Shown here one piece after another: positions 1 through 11,472 of a stretch of DNA of 64,000 nt; position 1 is the stretch's first letter, and every line of letters starts with the position of its first letter. The DNA is from Reticulitermes speratus (lineage: Eukaryota; Arthropoda; Insecta; Blattodea; Rhinotermitidae), in NCBI GenBank assembly GCA_021186555.1, contig JAJKFL010000013.1:14935243-14999242 (forward strand), written 5' to 3'. The position numbers and the translations under genes are program-made. A model generated the notes under the pieces. That model saw only the letters and a list, made by a program, of their open reading frames with translations. It searched no databases and was not told the origin of the DNA.

Positions 1-2015
1 TTGAAAAAGTGGTGGATTGATAGAGATTAAGTAACAAGGGGTTTACTTTTCGAAACTTAACATACTGAGACTCTTCGAAATCACATTTTGCCACGTGTTG
101 TTGCTGAAGCAGACAAGATTATTTCTGGAAGGGAAGAAATAAGATGTACAGTGTAATTTACGTGCGCAAGTAATGGGAGAGGTGAGATGTAATATATTCA
201 GTGGGGTGAACTGTGTTAGAGCATCACTTTTTTAGAAGGTTTACAGGCTCACCCTATTATGCGTCTACCCTTCTTGGAAGGACGAGAAAGCGAAGCCTGG
301 GAAGGTCACAAAAAGTGATGCTATTTCGCACATTTCCCTCTAAGTCAAGTGTCTCAGTCTTTCCCATAACTTTCCCTTTTAACCTGTTCTTCTTATACAC
401 ATTGCTGTCTCTCTGTCTTATAGTGGGTTAAACGACAAGCAAATTATAGTGATATATTTGTCTGAAGTGAATGAGGAAGGACAAAGACTAAGTCTGCTTC
501 GGGCGCGTTCACAAGACTCGATAAATGTGACGTAATATGCTACTGGGCAAACGGAACGGCCAGACGCAAGGTCGGTCATTGTTCTACTTTCGCAAGTCTG
601 AATTCAAACCCCAGTAAACACAGAGCAACAGTGGCATATGTTTTGCTGCTAAAACACTGTCGACGTTACTGCAATGTTTATGTGATTCCATTAGGATACT
701 TCCCTGAAGAACGGGTCGGAAGTTGATACACACGAAACCTTTCCCGAGCTAAACACCTTGTTTACGTAGTAAACTTTTATATATTACTGTCATAGAGCCT
801 TAATAGCTATCTTCTAAGTACGTTTGGAAATCTGAAGTTTTCATGGTGTTGCATAATATGATTACAGTCCCTTGAGACGTGACACCCGGCAGTTCGGTAC
901 AGATACTGGAACTTCGGTGGAACCTACTGCCTCATCTTCTAGAGAGAGGAAGTAAAGTCATTTCTTCTACCCTGAAGACGGAGGTAGCAGATTCCTCAGA
1001 ACCTAGTACCTATATACCAAACTACACGGCATCGACTCAAAAACGCTTGCAGTCTTAAGTTACAGCTGGTGTGAAGTAAGAAGAAAGGATAAAGAAAAGA
1101 ATGAAGAAAATGGAAATGCATGAGAGGCGGGAAGAATGAAAGAATAAACACAGGTTCATTCGTAGTAAAATTTTATTTGAAAATATAGATCGCATTAAAT
1201 ATACAGATAGACATTAAATTCTACTTTATGTTTATACGAACACAGTCTGTTTGGAATGTCTTCCTGGAGATACACTAAGGCGAACCGAGAGAGTCCATTA
1301 AATTAAGTTGGACATTGTTGCCGGGGTTTGATTGCCGAATAAGACCGTGGATATATTCCTTTGCCGTCAAGTTCGGTATGGTTCTGGGGTTTCAGCTGCC
1401 TGTGCACTCGCCATAGAAAGTCCCGCTGTTAATAAACATTGCCGGAAGGCTACTGGTCTCTAATGATAGCTATTACTTTATGAAGGTTAAGAATAGGTGG
1501 AGTCTTAACTTCACTCTCTCTGTCTACGTGGCGTGATGTTAATCTCAACATGGACGTAACGTTGTTTTCAGCCAGTAGAAGATGTATAGTGTTTCGTAAC
1601 ATGGTAATTTTTTTACGGTGAGGAGTTGTTAGCACCTTGCCCAACCCCAAGCTGGAGGACCACCACTTGTCAGCGGTCCGCGACTGCATATTCGCAGCTA
1701 CCCTCCATATTTGGAGCCGTTCCTCCATCCGCAACCCGAGGACGCGCCATGCCGTGTTGACAGGGACCCACTTGTGAATGCGGTAATGAACCTTCGGGTT
1801 CCATAAAACGCGGGGAATTTCTTGACTAGCTGACGACCTGTTAGCTTCTCAAGAAGGAATCTGCTCCATGGAGTTAGTAGTTAGTTATTTAGTTAGTTAG
1901 AAGATGTAATTACACTCGGTATTTCGAAGGTCCATGGACGCAAGAAGGTAATACAATCAATATTTTGCTTTACATAAAGAGGGGCTGTGTTGTCAAAGTT
2001 GTATCGTACATGTGT
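1..2015. other. Intergenic, no gene seen
   Basis: AT-rich sequence with only short open frames and no recognisable domain. A minus-strand frame at 1450-1734 resembles, from memory only, translated interspersed repeats common in insect sequence sets. I treat it as a possible repeat fragment and not as a gene. Confidence 0.5.
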
Positions 2016-2322
2016 GCAGGTTTTCAAGCCCTCACGTTCAAGCATTCTTGAATGTTACGCTGTGTCGCTGAATATGGAGTTCCCGACTTTTCGAAGCATT
2101 GCAGTGCTTCAGGTTCAGGGTCAAGCAGTCCAGAAATGCTTTATCATGCAGGTTCAGGGCCAAGCGTTTGAAGAAGAGTCACTCTTCTTTTCTCTGTTTG
2201 ACCCCGAACCTGCAGATGAAGCACTACGATTCTTCAAAACGTCAGGAGCTACGTATCCAGCAACACAGCGTTACATCGCAGAAGGCTTGATACTTCAGCA
2301 ACACCGCTGTGAGAACCTCCAA
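2016..2322. repeat. Foldback element FB1 (imperfect inverted repeat)
   Basis: The left arm (about 2016-2130) and the reverse complement of the right arm (about 2200-2322) share blocks such as GCTGTGTCGCTG/GCTGTGTTGCTG and a GGTTCAGGGTCAA-type core, so the region is an imperfect palindrome of roughly 120-bp arms. A related copy lies at 35817-36080. The open frame across it (1987-2364, no ATG start) is a by-product of the repeat. No transposase is present, so it would be non-autonomous. Confidence 0.65.
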
Positions 2323-2446
2323 TCTCGCACTGTCAAGTTTCACTTGTACTTGTGTGATATTTAAAGACCAAGTCATTTAGTACGATTGTATAGCGTCGGC
2401 GAAGAAAGACATGAATTAATCAATTAACATGTACTGAGCATTCGTG

Positions 2447-2603
2447 GAATGGTACTGAAGGGGGAAACCGAAGTACTTTGAGAAAACCATGTCCCAGTTT
2501 CACTTCGTCCAACATAAATATCACACGAAATAGACAGGGATCGAACCCGGCGTTCAGTGAAGGAAGGTCCGCCACTAGCCGCCTGAGCCATCGCACGACC
2601 ATT
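2447..2603 (-). repeat. tRNA-derived SINE-like repeat (family 2)
   Basis: Read on the minus strand it starts with an A-box-like TGGCTCAGGCGG (near 2590), followed by a B-box GGTTCGATCCC (2538-2548), then a tail ending in a GGTTTCCCC-type block near 2460. That order is the internal pol III promoter of a tRNA-derived SINE. It does not fold into a complete tRNA and has an unrelated 3' body, so it is not a tRNA gene. Confidence 0.55.
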
Positions 2604-2605
2604 TC

Positions 2606-3513
2606 AAATTTCAGCTCTTAGTACAGTAAGGTATGTAAATAAGACACGGCAGTAAATTTCCTTTAACGTAAGCGAGGACAATGTAAATTGTAAATATTTG
2701 TGCCTTTCCGCGAGCGGTACTTTGTTCTTCGGCGGAAGTCTGGCTATGTCATTAGCCTGCGTTATTTGTTTCATCATAAACTTTTTACGGATAGCGTATA
2801 GACATTTTGCATAGAAACATGCTTCCACACCTACTTCACCTTGCACTTTCAAGAGACTGCATATGGCGGAGTGTAGGGTGGGCAGTTGTTGGTGCGCTTT
2901 GCAACTCCACCGAAAGCGAAAACAAAATTGAGGCCTTCGTTCTTCTGCGATTTTACGCAGCGTATGTTGTTCTAACACAAAGTTCTTCTAAATGAATTTA
3001 AAAAATAAAGGTGAACTATAATTTTTCTTAACCCTCGAATTTTCTCTCGAAACTGAAACTATAATCAATTTGCCCATTCAGCTGGCCTGTAGATTTTTCT
3101 TCGTATTATTCCTGTACAAAATGTTACCTTCATGTTCGTCGCTGAAAGCGAAGCAACAGAAATTTTTTTCAGCATCTACACTTGAACATCCAATGTTATT
3201 TTTTAAAATTTTAATTTGTGGTCTGCAAGTCAGCATAGTTTGTTTACACGTACGAGTAGGTTTATCACTGTCAGGCTAGTTTCAGCATTTTATAGAGAGG
3301 CTTGTATCAGAAGTTGATGAGTGTCAGTGCGTAAGTATAGAGTCTGTGTAAAGTAATTTATTCCAGGCAAAACATGGAAAATGTTTCAAGAAAAATATAA
3401 CGAGAGAAAACTGGCACTACTGAATAAAAAAGAGCTATGTATGTACGTCTGTATGTTATATACATATGTTTTGTATGTATGTTTTTGTGTATTTTATGTA
3501 TCTATGCATATAT
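2606..3513. other. Intergenic, low complexity at right end
   Basis: No gene recognised. From about 3436 to 3513 the sequence is a degenerate TATG/TGTA-rich run that abuts the SINE starting at 3514. Confidence 0.5.
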
Positions 3514-3767
3514 GTGCCGATCCCAGTGGCCGAGCGGTCTAAGGCGTGGGTCTACGGCCGCTCGCTTACTGAGATTGTGGGTTCGAATCCCGCTTAGGGC
3601 ATGGATGTCTGTCTCTTGTGAGTGTTGTGTGTTGTCAGGTAGAGGTCTCTGCGACGAGCTGGTCCCTCGTCCAGAGGAGTCCAACCGAGTGTGTGTGTGA
3701 TCGTGAAGCCTCGAAAAATGAGGCGGCATAGGCCTCCAAGGGGCTGTCGAGCCATTGGAAAAAAAAA
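3514..3767 (+). repeat. tRNA-Leu-like SINE, copy 1 (full length)
   Basis: The head contains TGGCCGAGCGGTCTAAGGCG (A-box region; strongly tRNA-Leu/Ser-like) and GGTTCGAATCCC (B-box). A family-specific body follows (TCTCTTGTGAGTGTTGTGTG, then CAGGTAGAGGTCTCTGCGAC), and it ends GGGCTGTCGAGCCAT plus an A-run. The same unit recurs eight or nine times in the window. It is non-coding; open frames across it are artefacts. Confidence 0.9.
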
Positions 3768-4974
3768 TGCTTATATATAATACCTACATAATTTATTTAG
3801 CGAGACTGTCAGGCACACAGACTGTGTAATATCAAATAATGTTATGATAGTGAATTAAATTGGAAGGATTTAGAAAACAGCGGCCATAACTATTTGAAGG
3901 TTTTATCCAAGTTCTAGATTTCACAGTTCTACATCTTCGGGCGTAAGAGATGTGATAAATGAAGCTATTAAAACGAAGACATGTTATCCTGCAAAAAAAA
4001 AAAATATATTTTCTCTGAATCCGTCCACGTGTGCCGAGGCCCAAACTGACATTGTTTAATCAAACTTGTTTGGTAGGAAAATATTAAATTTTGTCGTCCT
4101 TTATTTTGATTTGTTTTAAAGCATTTTGCTGCACCTAAAATTTGCGTTTAACGTTTGAAATTGTAATTCAGATAAAATTTTATATTGGGCATTATTTATG
4201 TATTAGGCGAGTCTGCATTTTTCCTAATTTATTTTCGAGACCCCTTTATGTAGGATCTAAAATTAACATCTATTTTTATTTTTTTTTTCTTTGACTGATA
4301 TTGACCAAACTCCGTATAAGCCAATTTCTGCGAAATTTCTTTTAATGCACGAACTAAGGATCTTAATATGTTTGTGCTTATCTCGATCTGGCTTTTTAAT
4401 GCTTGAGACAAACATAAATCTACTTATTTCCACAATAGCGGAAGTGCGTTTGCATCCCCGGATTCTTATTAATATAAAACTATTAGAATAATGAAAATGT
4501 TTATTCATTACAGCAATAGAAGAAGTACAGAACACTGCACAGAAAAGCTTTAATTACAACAAAGCCACTTTTTACCATATGATGTAACTGCTAAGTCTCA
4601 TGTAAAGTTTGCATAAAATGCGCTGATTTTATGTATGGTCACTGACATGACGACGATAGACTGACTGACTGAGACATCTGACGCATTGTCCAGTATGGGG
4701 TCGTGTCCTTGACACAAAGCTTACATCCACTATATCTGCAAGGCATTGGCTGCACCAAGGCGGCATGAGTAAAGAGAACGCATCATAAAATGCCACTGGT
4801 AATGTATCATTGCACGTTGCTCTTATCGAGGAACAATTTGAAAAAATATTTGTTTTTCATATACGTACAGAAAAAGAATAATTGACAAGATGAAGTAAAA
4901 AATTCAAATTTGTCCTTCTCCTTAATGAAGCACAAAGATATACTTAATATTGCATATGTTCCGTGCAGTTGTTT
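3768..4974. other. Intergenic, no gene seen
   Basis: AT-rich with short open frames only. No domain, RNA gene or clear repeat structure was recognised. Confidence 0.5.
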
Positions 4975-5498
4975 TATATATGTAAGGTTTTTATTTCCAA
5001 CTGCTGCAAAATAAATTTATTTTTACACTGCTACATGTTTCGGCTGACTATTTCAGCCATTATCAGTGGGTCAACGTACATAGACCTTTGCAGCGCATAT
5101 CGTGTCCCTGAATGGTAAATGTCGTAGTCAATGATTTTAGAGTTTAAGTTACGTAAGTTAAAATGCAGTGTGTTATTACACAACATCTGTCTCCAAACAT
5201 CTGTCTGTCAACCAATTCCAGGTTTTGTAGATGGTGGAGACCCTACAAAACCTGGAATTGTTTGACAGACAGATGTTTGGAGACAGATTTTATGTTGAAT
5301 TTATGTAATAAGGAACTAAATTTTAACATAAGTATCTTAAACTGTAAAATTAGTGACTTTTACCATTCTACGATATCCGCTGCAAAGGTCTACGTACGTT
5401 GACTCCCTGATTATGGCTAAAATAGTCAGCTGAAACATGTAGGAGTGTAAAAATAAATTTATTGTGCAGTAGTTGGAAATAAAAACCTTACATATATA
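4975..5498. repeat. Foldback element FB2 with nested near-perfect hairpin
   Basis: The ends are TATATATGTAAGG and its exact complement. The arms run inward for roughly 180-190 bp (about 4975-5163 against 5322-5498) with scattered mismatches. The centre holds a second inverted repeat, 5187-5230 against 5243-5286 (44-bp arms, one mismatch, 12-base loop). Each outer arm contains a hammerhead-like core (5033-5069 on minus, 5407-5442 on plus). There is no transposase, so it is a non-autonomous foldback/MITE-like element. Confidence 0.85.
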
Positions 5499-5878
5499 GA
5501 AGCACAATTATTTTAAGGAAATTGAATGCATTCTTGTGGTCGGAGTTATATGAAAGTAAATGTCTAGCCTAACCTCCGGCGAATTTAGCTCGGAGAAAAG
5601 GATTTCCATTACCCATTGTTGAGAATATTAGATGTGCAAAATAGCAGGCGTGGACACCGTAGACAAGAAAACCGTTTGTGCTCCTGTTGAGAATCAAGCC
5701 GTTACTTATGTCACCCAGCTCGTAGCCTAGTAGTATTGACTGAAATATCCTAGCTCAATTTTAGCGGCAGTAGTGAAGTTCTTTGAGGGTGTCGTCAGAT
5801 TGATCACCTGCAACCGCATTTAGAAGGGCAAACGGAAAACGAGATGTGAGGTTCCTGCAGAGGTATAGATGAAGGTTA
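5499..5878. other. Intergenic, no gene seen
   Basis: Unique-looking sequence between the foldback element and the minisatellite. Nothing recognised. Confidence 0.5.
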
Positions 5879-6552
5879 ATGTCTTCTGGAGTACGGCACT
5901 CTGTCGTTTGATAAATAGTTACCGAATGTCTTCTGGAGTATGGCGTTCTGTCTTTTGATCAAGTTACCGAATGTTTTCTGGAGTATGGCGCTCCGTCTTT
6001 TCATCAAGTTACCGAATGTCTTCTGGAGTAAGGCGCTCCGCCTTTTCATCAAGTTACCGAATGTCTTCTGGAGTAAGGCGCTCTGTCTTTTCATCAATTT
6101 ACCGAATGTCTTTTGGAGTAAAGCGCTCTGCCTTTTGATCAAGTTACCGAATATCTTCTGGAGTAAGGCGCTCTATCTTTTCATCAAGTTACCGAATGTC
6201 TTCTGGAGTATGGCGCTCTGTCTTTTGATCAAGTTACCGAATGTTTTCTGGAGTAAGGCGCTCTATCTTTTCATCAAGTTACCGAATGTCTTCTGGAGTA
6301 TGGCGCTCTGTCTTTTGATCAAGTTACCGAATGTTTTCTGGAGTATGGCGCTCTGTCTTTTGATCAAGTTACCGAATGTTTCTGGAGTATGGCGTTCTGT
6401 CTTTTGATAAAGTTACCGAATGTTTTCTGGAGTATGGCGCTCTGTCTTTTAATCAAGTTACCGAATGTCTTCTGGAGTATGGCGCTCTGTCTTTTGGTCA
6501 AGTTACCGAATGTCTTCTGGAGTATGGCGCTCTGTCTTTTGATAAATAGCTA
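5879..6552 (+). repeat. 45-bp minisatellite, about 15 units
   Basis: CTGGAGTA recurs at about 5886, 5932, 5980, 6022, 6068 and so on to 6517, a mean spacing of 45 bp. The unit contains ACCGAATGTCTTCTGGAGTA followed by a GGCGCTCTGTCTTTTGATCAAGTT-type half. Because 45 is divisible by three, most of the array is open in several frames on both strands and gives 15-residue peptide repeats. A one-base deletion near 6377 breaks the + frame. Both end units carry an ATAAATAG variant with in-frame stops. I see no evidence that it is translated. Confidence 0.95.
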
Positions 6553-9500
6553 CCGACGTTTCGTGATACTTGCTTCCACCATCCGCATGGTGGTCAAAGA
6601 AATGTCCTTGATGATTAAGGCAGCAAACTTCCCTCAAATGTCTGTATCTACGTGTATATAGCTATCTACGCGGTGTCATATCATAGAAGACGTAACCCTT
6701 CAAGCACACGAACTTCTAATTATGTGTTTTATTTAATAAAAAATTTTCAAGAAGCACAAGAAAACTACACGACTCTCATTTTACAGAGTAGTTTATTAGC
6801 TGCTGACAGATAATTCAGCGAATGCTTGTTGCCAATCAGTATAGAGTATTTTGTCTACTATGTAAACATGTAAAGGTTAAAATACTCAAAACTATAATTG
6901 TGCGTGTTCTTCTGTCAGGTAAAACTTCTTCTCTCACACTAAGGCAAGATCACGTATCGAGTGTTTAGAAAAGTTGGAGCCGTAGCAGTGAGACCATGAT
7001 TTACCCTCGCTGCTCTGAAGCACAAGTTACTTGTCCTTATAGCCTTCAAATTACTAGCTCAGGTATGGATGCCTAGCTAAAGATGTGAAGGGGAGTGTTT
7101 GGACACAAAAACGTCCCAGAAGGCCATATAAGATTACATAATGATTGATGTCTTGATCGTTAAACGAAAATGTGTTGAAACCTACTCTATAATAACAGGC
7201 TTTAAAGTATAGAGATGCTGTCTTAGACTAAATGAGAGAAAACAAATGAACAGCGAAATGGTACGAAAATAATTATATACGGGAATGTCTGAGGTCTTTG
7301 GGACTCCTTTTTATTCCCATCCTTTAGTATGAGCATGCACTGACATAAATATAAGCTCCACGTAAAATAGTGTCTGGTTATACTAGAAGTTTTCTTTTTT
7401 GTAAAATGTTGGTAGGTCCTCCTGCTGAATATGTAAGATAATACCAGCGTGGGTTGCAAGACATATCAAGGACAAGGTGAATTATTTCCGTGACACGTAC
7501 AATTTACTCTTGAGTCCAGGAAGATGGTAACGGTTAGTTGCTAGTAACAAGCAAGGAGGAACAGGTAAATTGAGATATTAAACTTACGAAAAGCACAAAG
7601 AAAAATGTAATACAGAAAAAATTACTGTAGAGTACGCACTGTTTAAAACAATAAGGAAATGAAGCAATGGCAGGCGAATAATTTGAAAACATTCCCTTAA
7701 ATGCAACAAAAAGAATTTTTTGTTTTTTGTGTATAACGCCTAAGAGTATAGGTGCATTTGATGTTTTCGATATTACAATTCAAAATTGAACACCAATATT
7801 AACGACAGTGATCACGATAATACACCGAGATATTTACCACAACTTGTGTGAAAATGTCGCAAATATCTAGCACTTTTAAACACGGCTGACAAATAGACGG
7901 AGGAGTCTATTAAAATTCAGGAAGGATTCTTCTTGTCTGAAATTCATGAATAAGATTCTGATGGATGTACATTATTAAAAACGACCTGCTTCAGTTATTA
8001 AAGAGTCCGAAAGTTTCCTCCGAAATTTTCGTCATATCTAAAAGGCGAGAATGACTGAACCATATAATTATGTGTAAGCAGACGTGTACTTTTACAACCT
8101 TATGCGTTTTATTAGTAAGTCTTTGATTTCCTATTAGAATACACACACACATATGTATATAGACACACTTCTTTCCTCGCATTTCTCTCTGTCACTCAGG
8201 AATTCCGATAATTCCAATACATACTTAAACAAGACACGCAGTGTACATTGGGAGATGCTCACGTAACCACTGTTGCCGTGGAAAAGCAATAAGTATTAAA
8301 TATTATGAGTGTGTGTCTGTATTCTTGTCGTAGTTACCCGGAATGAAAAGCGCATTTTTTTTTGCGCCGTATTATATTGTCATTTGTGGCTTGGCTGGCT
8401 CTACCACATTTTTCCACATTATCTCATGAATGACACGATTCTCGGAAAAAAATTTTTCAACATATAATGTGTGCTTTGATTTCCTGTACAAATTTTCTCT
8501 CAAACATTTCTCAGTCTAAGAAGAATTCAGCGAGATATAAATTTACATAGATCTTCATGTAAAGTCTTGTATATATAAATTCTTGTCATATTTTAATCAA
8601 ACTTGAATTTTCTCGATTTTCGAAAAATCCCAAAATATCAAATTTTATAGAATAGGCGTCCAATGGGAGCCGAGTTTTTCCACGAGGAAAGAAAGATATG
8701 ACGAAGTTAATAGTAGCTTTTTACAATTTTGAAAAGCGCGTAAAACGAGTAAGTAACTGTAATTCTTAGAATTCCAATAGATACTTACAGAAATTAATTA
8801 CAAAACTGTATGTTAGAACCTAGGTCAACATTCTCATCCCGTACTGATTTCACTCTAAGTTTTTAGCCCATACACCTTTTATTAGTGCCTCTAATATGTT
8901 TCTTCTTATTATTCTCCTTCGAGCAATTTAACTTTGCGTCTGCCTGAAATGCCAGCAGTTCCACATCTTGTGTTCCTCACATCACGTCCACAGATTTTAT
9001 GCTGTAATTATTATAGTATATCATGCTTACTTTCGTATGTTCGTAACAACGTTTCGAAACAAGGTTCCGGTTATCCTGAAGATGGATGCCGCAAGTTCCT
9101 TACAAAATGAGGTTCCCTCTGAAAGGACCATACTTTGTCATAACGCAGAAGACGACAGTTACCAGTGGCAGTTGTGCTTCAACGAACCGACCTCAATGAG
9201 TTGCAGTTGCAAAACCCATGCTCAAAGCTTGACTGGAGAAGGAGAGAACAGCATTCACTTTCAGTGGAACACTTTCGGCCATTCCTTGATTCACCCACAG
9301 CAAACACAACAAGAACAGTAACGGCTGCTCTCTTTCTAACCATGGTGTTAAATGAAAATAGACGAAGCGAGAGTATTTGAAAGCGGTTATGGCAGACCTA
9401 CGGCAATACAGGTAGACAATACTGGTAGCTGAAATGTATATAAATAGCTGTTGGATTGCAATGTATACTGCGTATGTACCTTAGTTTAAGAACTATGTCA

Positions 9501-11234
9501 TGAAAGCGAAAAGGAAAAGAAGGTAATTTCTAATCAAGTTTACCCTCCTTTGCTTTAGACGGATTTGAGTGGTCAGCAGTATCTACTACAGTTAGAGACG
9601 TACGTAACTAAAGAACAGGGAAACTCGGGAACAATAATAATTGGTTTAGAACATAATATTTTCCGTATTTCACCTCATTATTGTACTAAAATATATATGT
9701 TTAGATAAACCTTGAAAGAGAAAATTCTTGCGGAAATACAGATAGAGTGAGCGAACTATCAGAATAGTTTTAGTTCTAGTAGCTGTAGAATTGCCAGATG
9801 TTATACAGACACTTCCCTTAGTTACTTTGTACGTATCTCCCTTAACATAACTAGGCGAGACTTGAGTAAAACTCTGAACCGTCCTGTTTTACATCAACTA
9901 TCTTAAGTATAAGACGTATATGAATCGATAGGGAGTAAGGAGGCCAGTGAACTAGTCCACAGATCTCTTTATTTTACTAGGCAGTAGATAATGTATCTAT
10001 GTGCAAGACTGACGCGTAGAAAGTTTAAGAGAAAACAAAATATTTAACATCCTTGATAACAAAGATTCTTTTTGTTAAATCCGCACTACTTAATTCAGCT
10101 TCTTTAATTACTATCCATTTCAATATTATGCCCCCAATAATTGTATCATTTTCGTAGACCACAATTTTTAAGAAATGGGTAAGTAGAACACGGTTGTGGA
10201 AGTTCAAAGCTTTTAAACGACAAACTGATATAAAAATGGCTGGTAGGTACTGAAATGCTATCTACGTACAGATAGGCCAAATATATTATAATTATTTTAG
10301 CTTAATTTGTTTTCTTATATTCTCAGACATATTTGAAAGTCCGTGACATATTTTAGATTTGAGAAAGAGAGACAAATATAACAGGATATCATCTGGGTCT
10401 CTGGAGTTACGCAGAAAATACGAACATTATTTCCTTAACATATAGGATGCCGTAAAGCAGCATTTCATGAAATTACTGTAATTACCAATTATTTTACCCT
10501 CTCACGAATTAAAGGGTACAGAGTCAGAATTCGTTTCATAAGTCATAAATTATATTCAAATGGCAAGGTCAGGCAGTAATTTGCTCTTTACCTTAACTGT
10601 TTGTTAGGTTTTTGGACATTGTGTATAGAGTATATGACGTAACTAGAGGGTCATTTCGTGGAATATTCAAAGAGACTGTAAATTATGAGACATGGTTCAG
10701 CACCGAATTAACTGAGCGAGAAATACATATTGAAAATTTAAAAATTTTTGAAAGTAAGAAGTAGATCGCTTCCAGGAAATTGTGTCTTTTGCGTGGAGGT
10801 AATGGGACGAAATGAAAATTCTTCGGACTATATCCTAAAACAGTTATTGCTGACCACATGCAAAATTTTCATTGAAATTTTTAAAGCAAAATTTAAGAGC
10901 TAAAAGTTTTGAGAGACGAACAGACGTAGTATAATACAATGTTTAAATAATGCGTTTGTCTTTTACTGAATGCAAAGAATCTGCAAGATTGTTTTATTGG
11001 AATTGATTTTACTCTTATTTTCACCTTTTCTGAATAATATCCAAGAGGGTGCCCACAACAAGGCGCGTAAAAATTGGAAGGAGAAAGATGTAGGTCACTA
11101 TAAATGTGCGCCAGGCAACTGCTCTGTCTTACCCCAATAGCAACCAAACACTAATGTGGGTACTTTTGTATATCTGTGCCGTAGTATCTCTAGTTCTCTT
11201 TGGTGCCTTTACGGCAGCTGAGTCATGATGAAAA
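6553..11234. other. Intergenic, no gene seen
   Basis: A long AT-rich stretch. Short open frames such as 7223-7459 and 8968-9321 have no recognisable domain. There is a small CA-rich run near 8143-8168. No RNA gene or complete mobile element was identified. Confidence 0.45.
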
Positions 11235-11472
11235 TGAATCCGGTGATAATTACAGATACCCGTGATTTTAACACAAGCCTTGAATGAAAGTCAACGGACA
11301 GGCATTGCGGATACTGATTATTTTAACATAACTCTTGAAGGCAAGTAATCACGTGAGCCTTACAGATACCTGTGATTTTAACGCAACTCGTGAAGGAAAG
11401 CATCAGGTGAACATTAGATATATTTGCCATTTTAACAAAAGTCGTGAAGGAAAGCAGTCAAGAGACAATCGC
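11235..11472 (+). repeat. Degenerate ~55-bp minisatellite, 4+ units
   Basis: ACAGATACC/GCGGATAC/ACAGATACC/TAGATATA anchors occur at about 11252, 11307, 11362 and 11415. Each is followed by a (GT)GATTTTAACRCAA block and a TGAAGGAAAG block. Spacing is 53-55 bp and divergence between units is high, so this is an old array. Confidence 0.75.

Noticed and set aside
1450-1734. Minus-strand ORF as a conserved protein
   Set aside because: It starts and ends without gene context and looks like a repeat-derived translation. A database search would be needed, so it was not called as a gene.
1987-2364. 125-codon ORF as a gene
   Set aside because: It has a non-ATG start and lies across the inverted arms of a foldback element. 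No domain was seen.
3514-3600. Functional tRNA-Leu gene (also at other SINE heads)
   Set aside because: The head is followed in every copy by the same non-tRNA body and A-tail. The acceptor stem is not properly paired, so these are SINEs.
5879-6552. CRISPR-like regular repeat spacing (also considered for 37828-38511)
   Set aside because: Units are contiguous tandem copies without distinct spacers, and the context is a eukaryotic genome.
5879-6661. Long open frames of 15-residue repeats as a membrane-repeat protein
   Set aside because: They arise because a 45-bp minisatellite is divisible by three. The frame is open on both strands and broken by a one-base deletion and end-unit stops, with no flanking coding signal.
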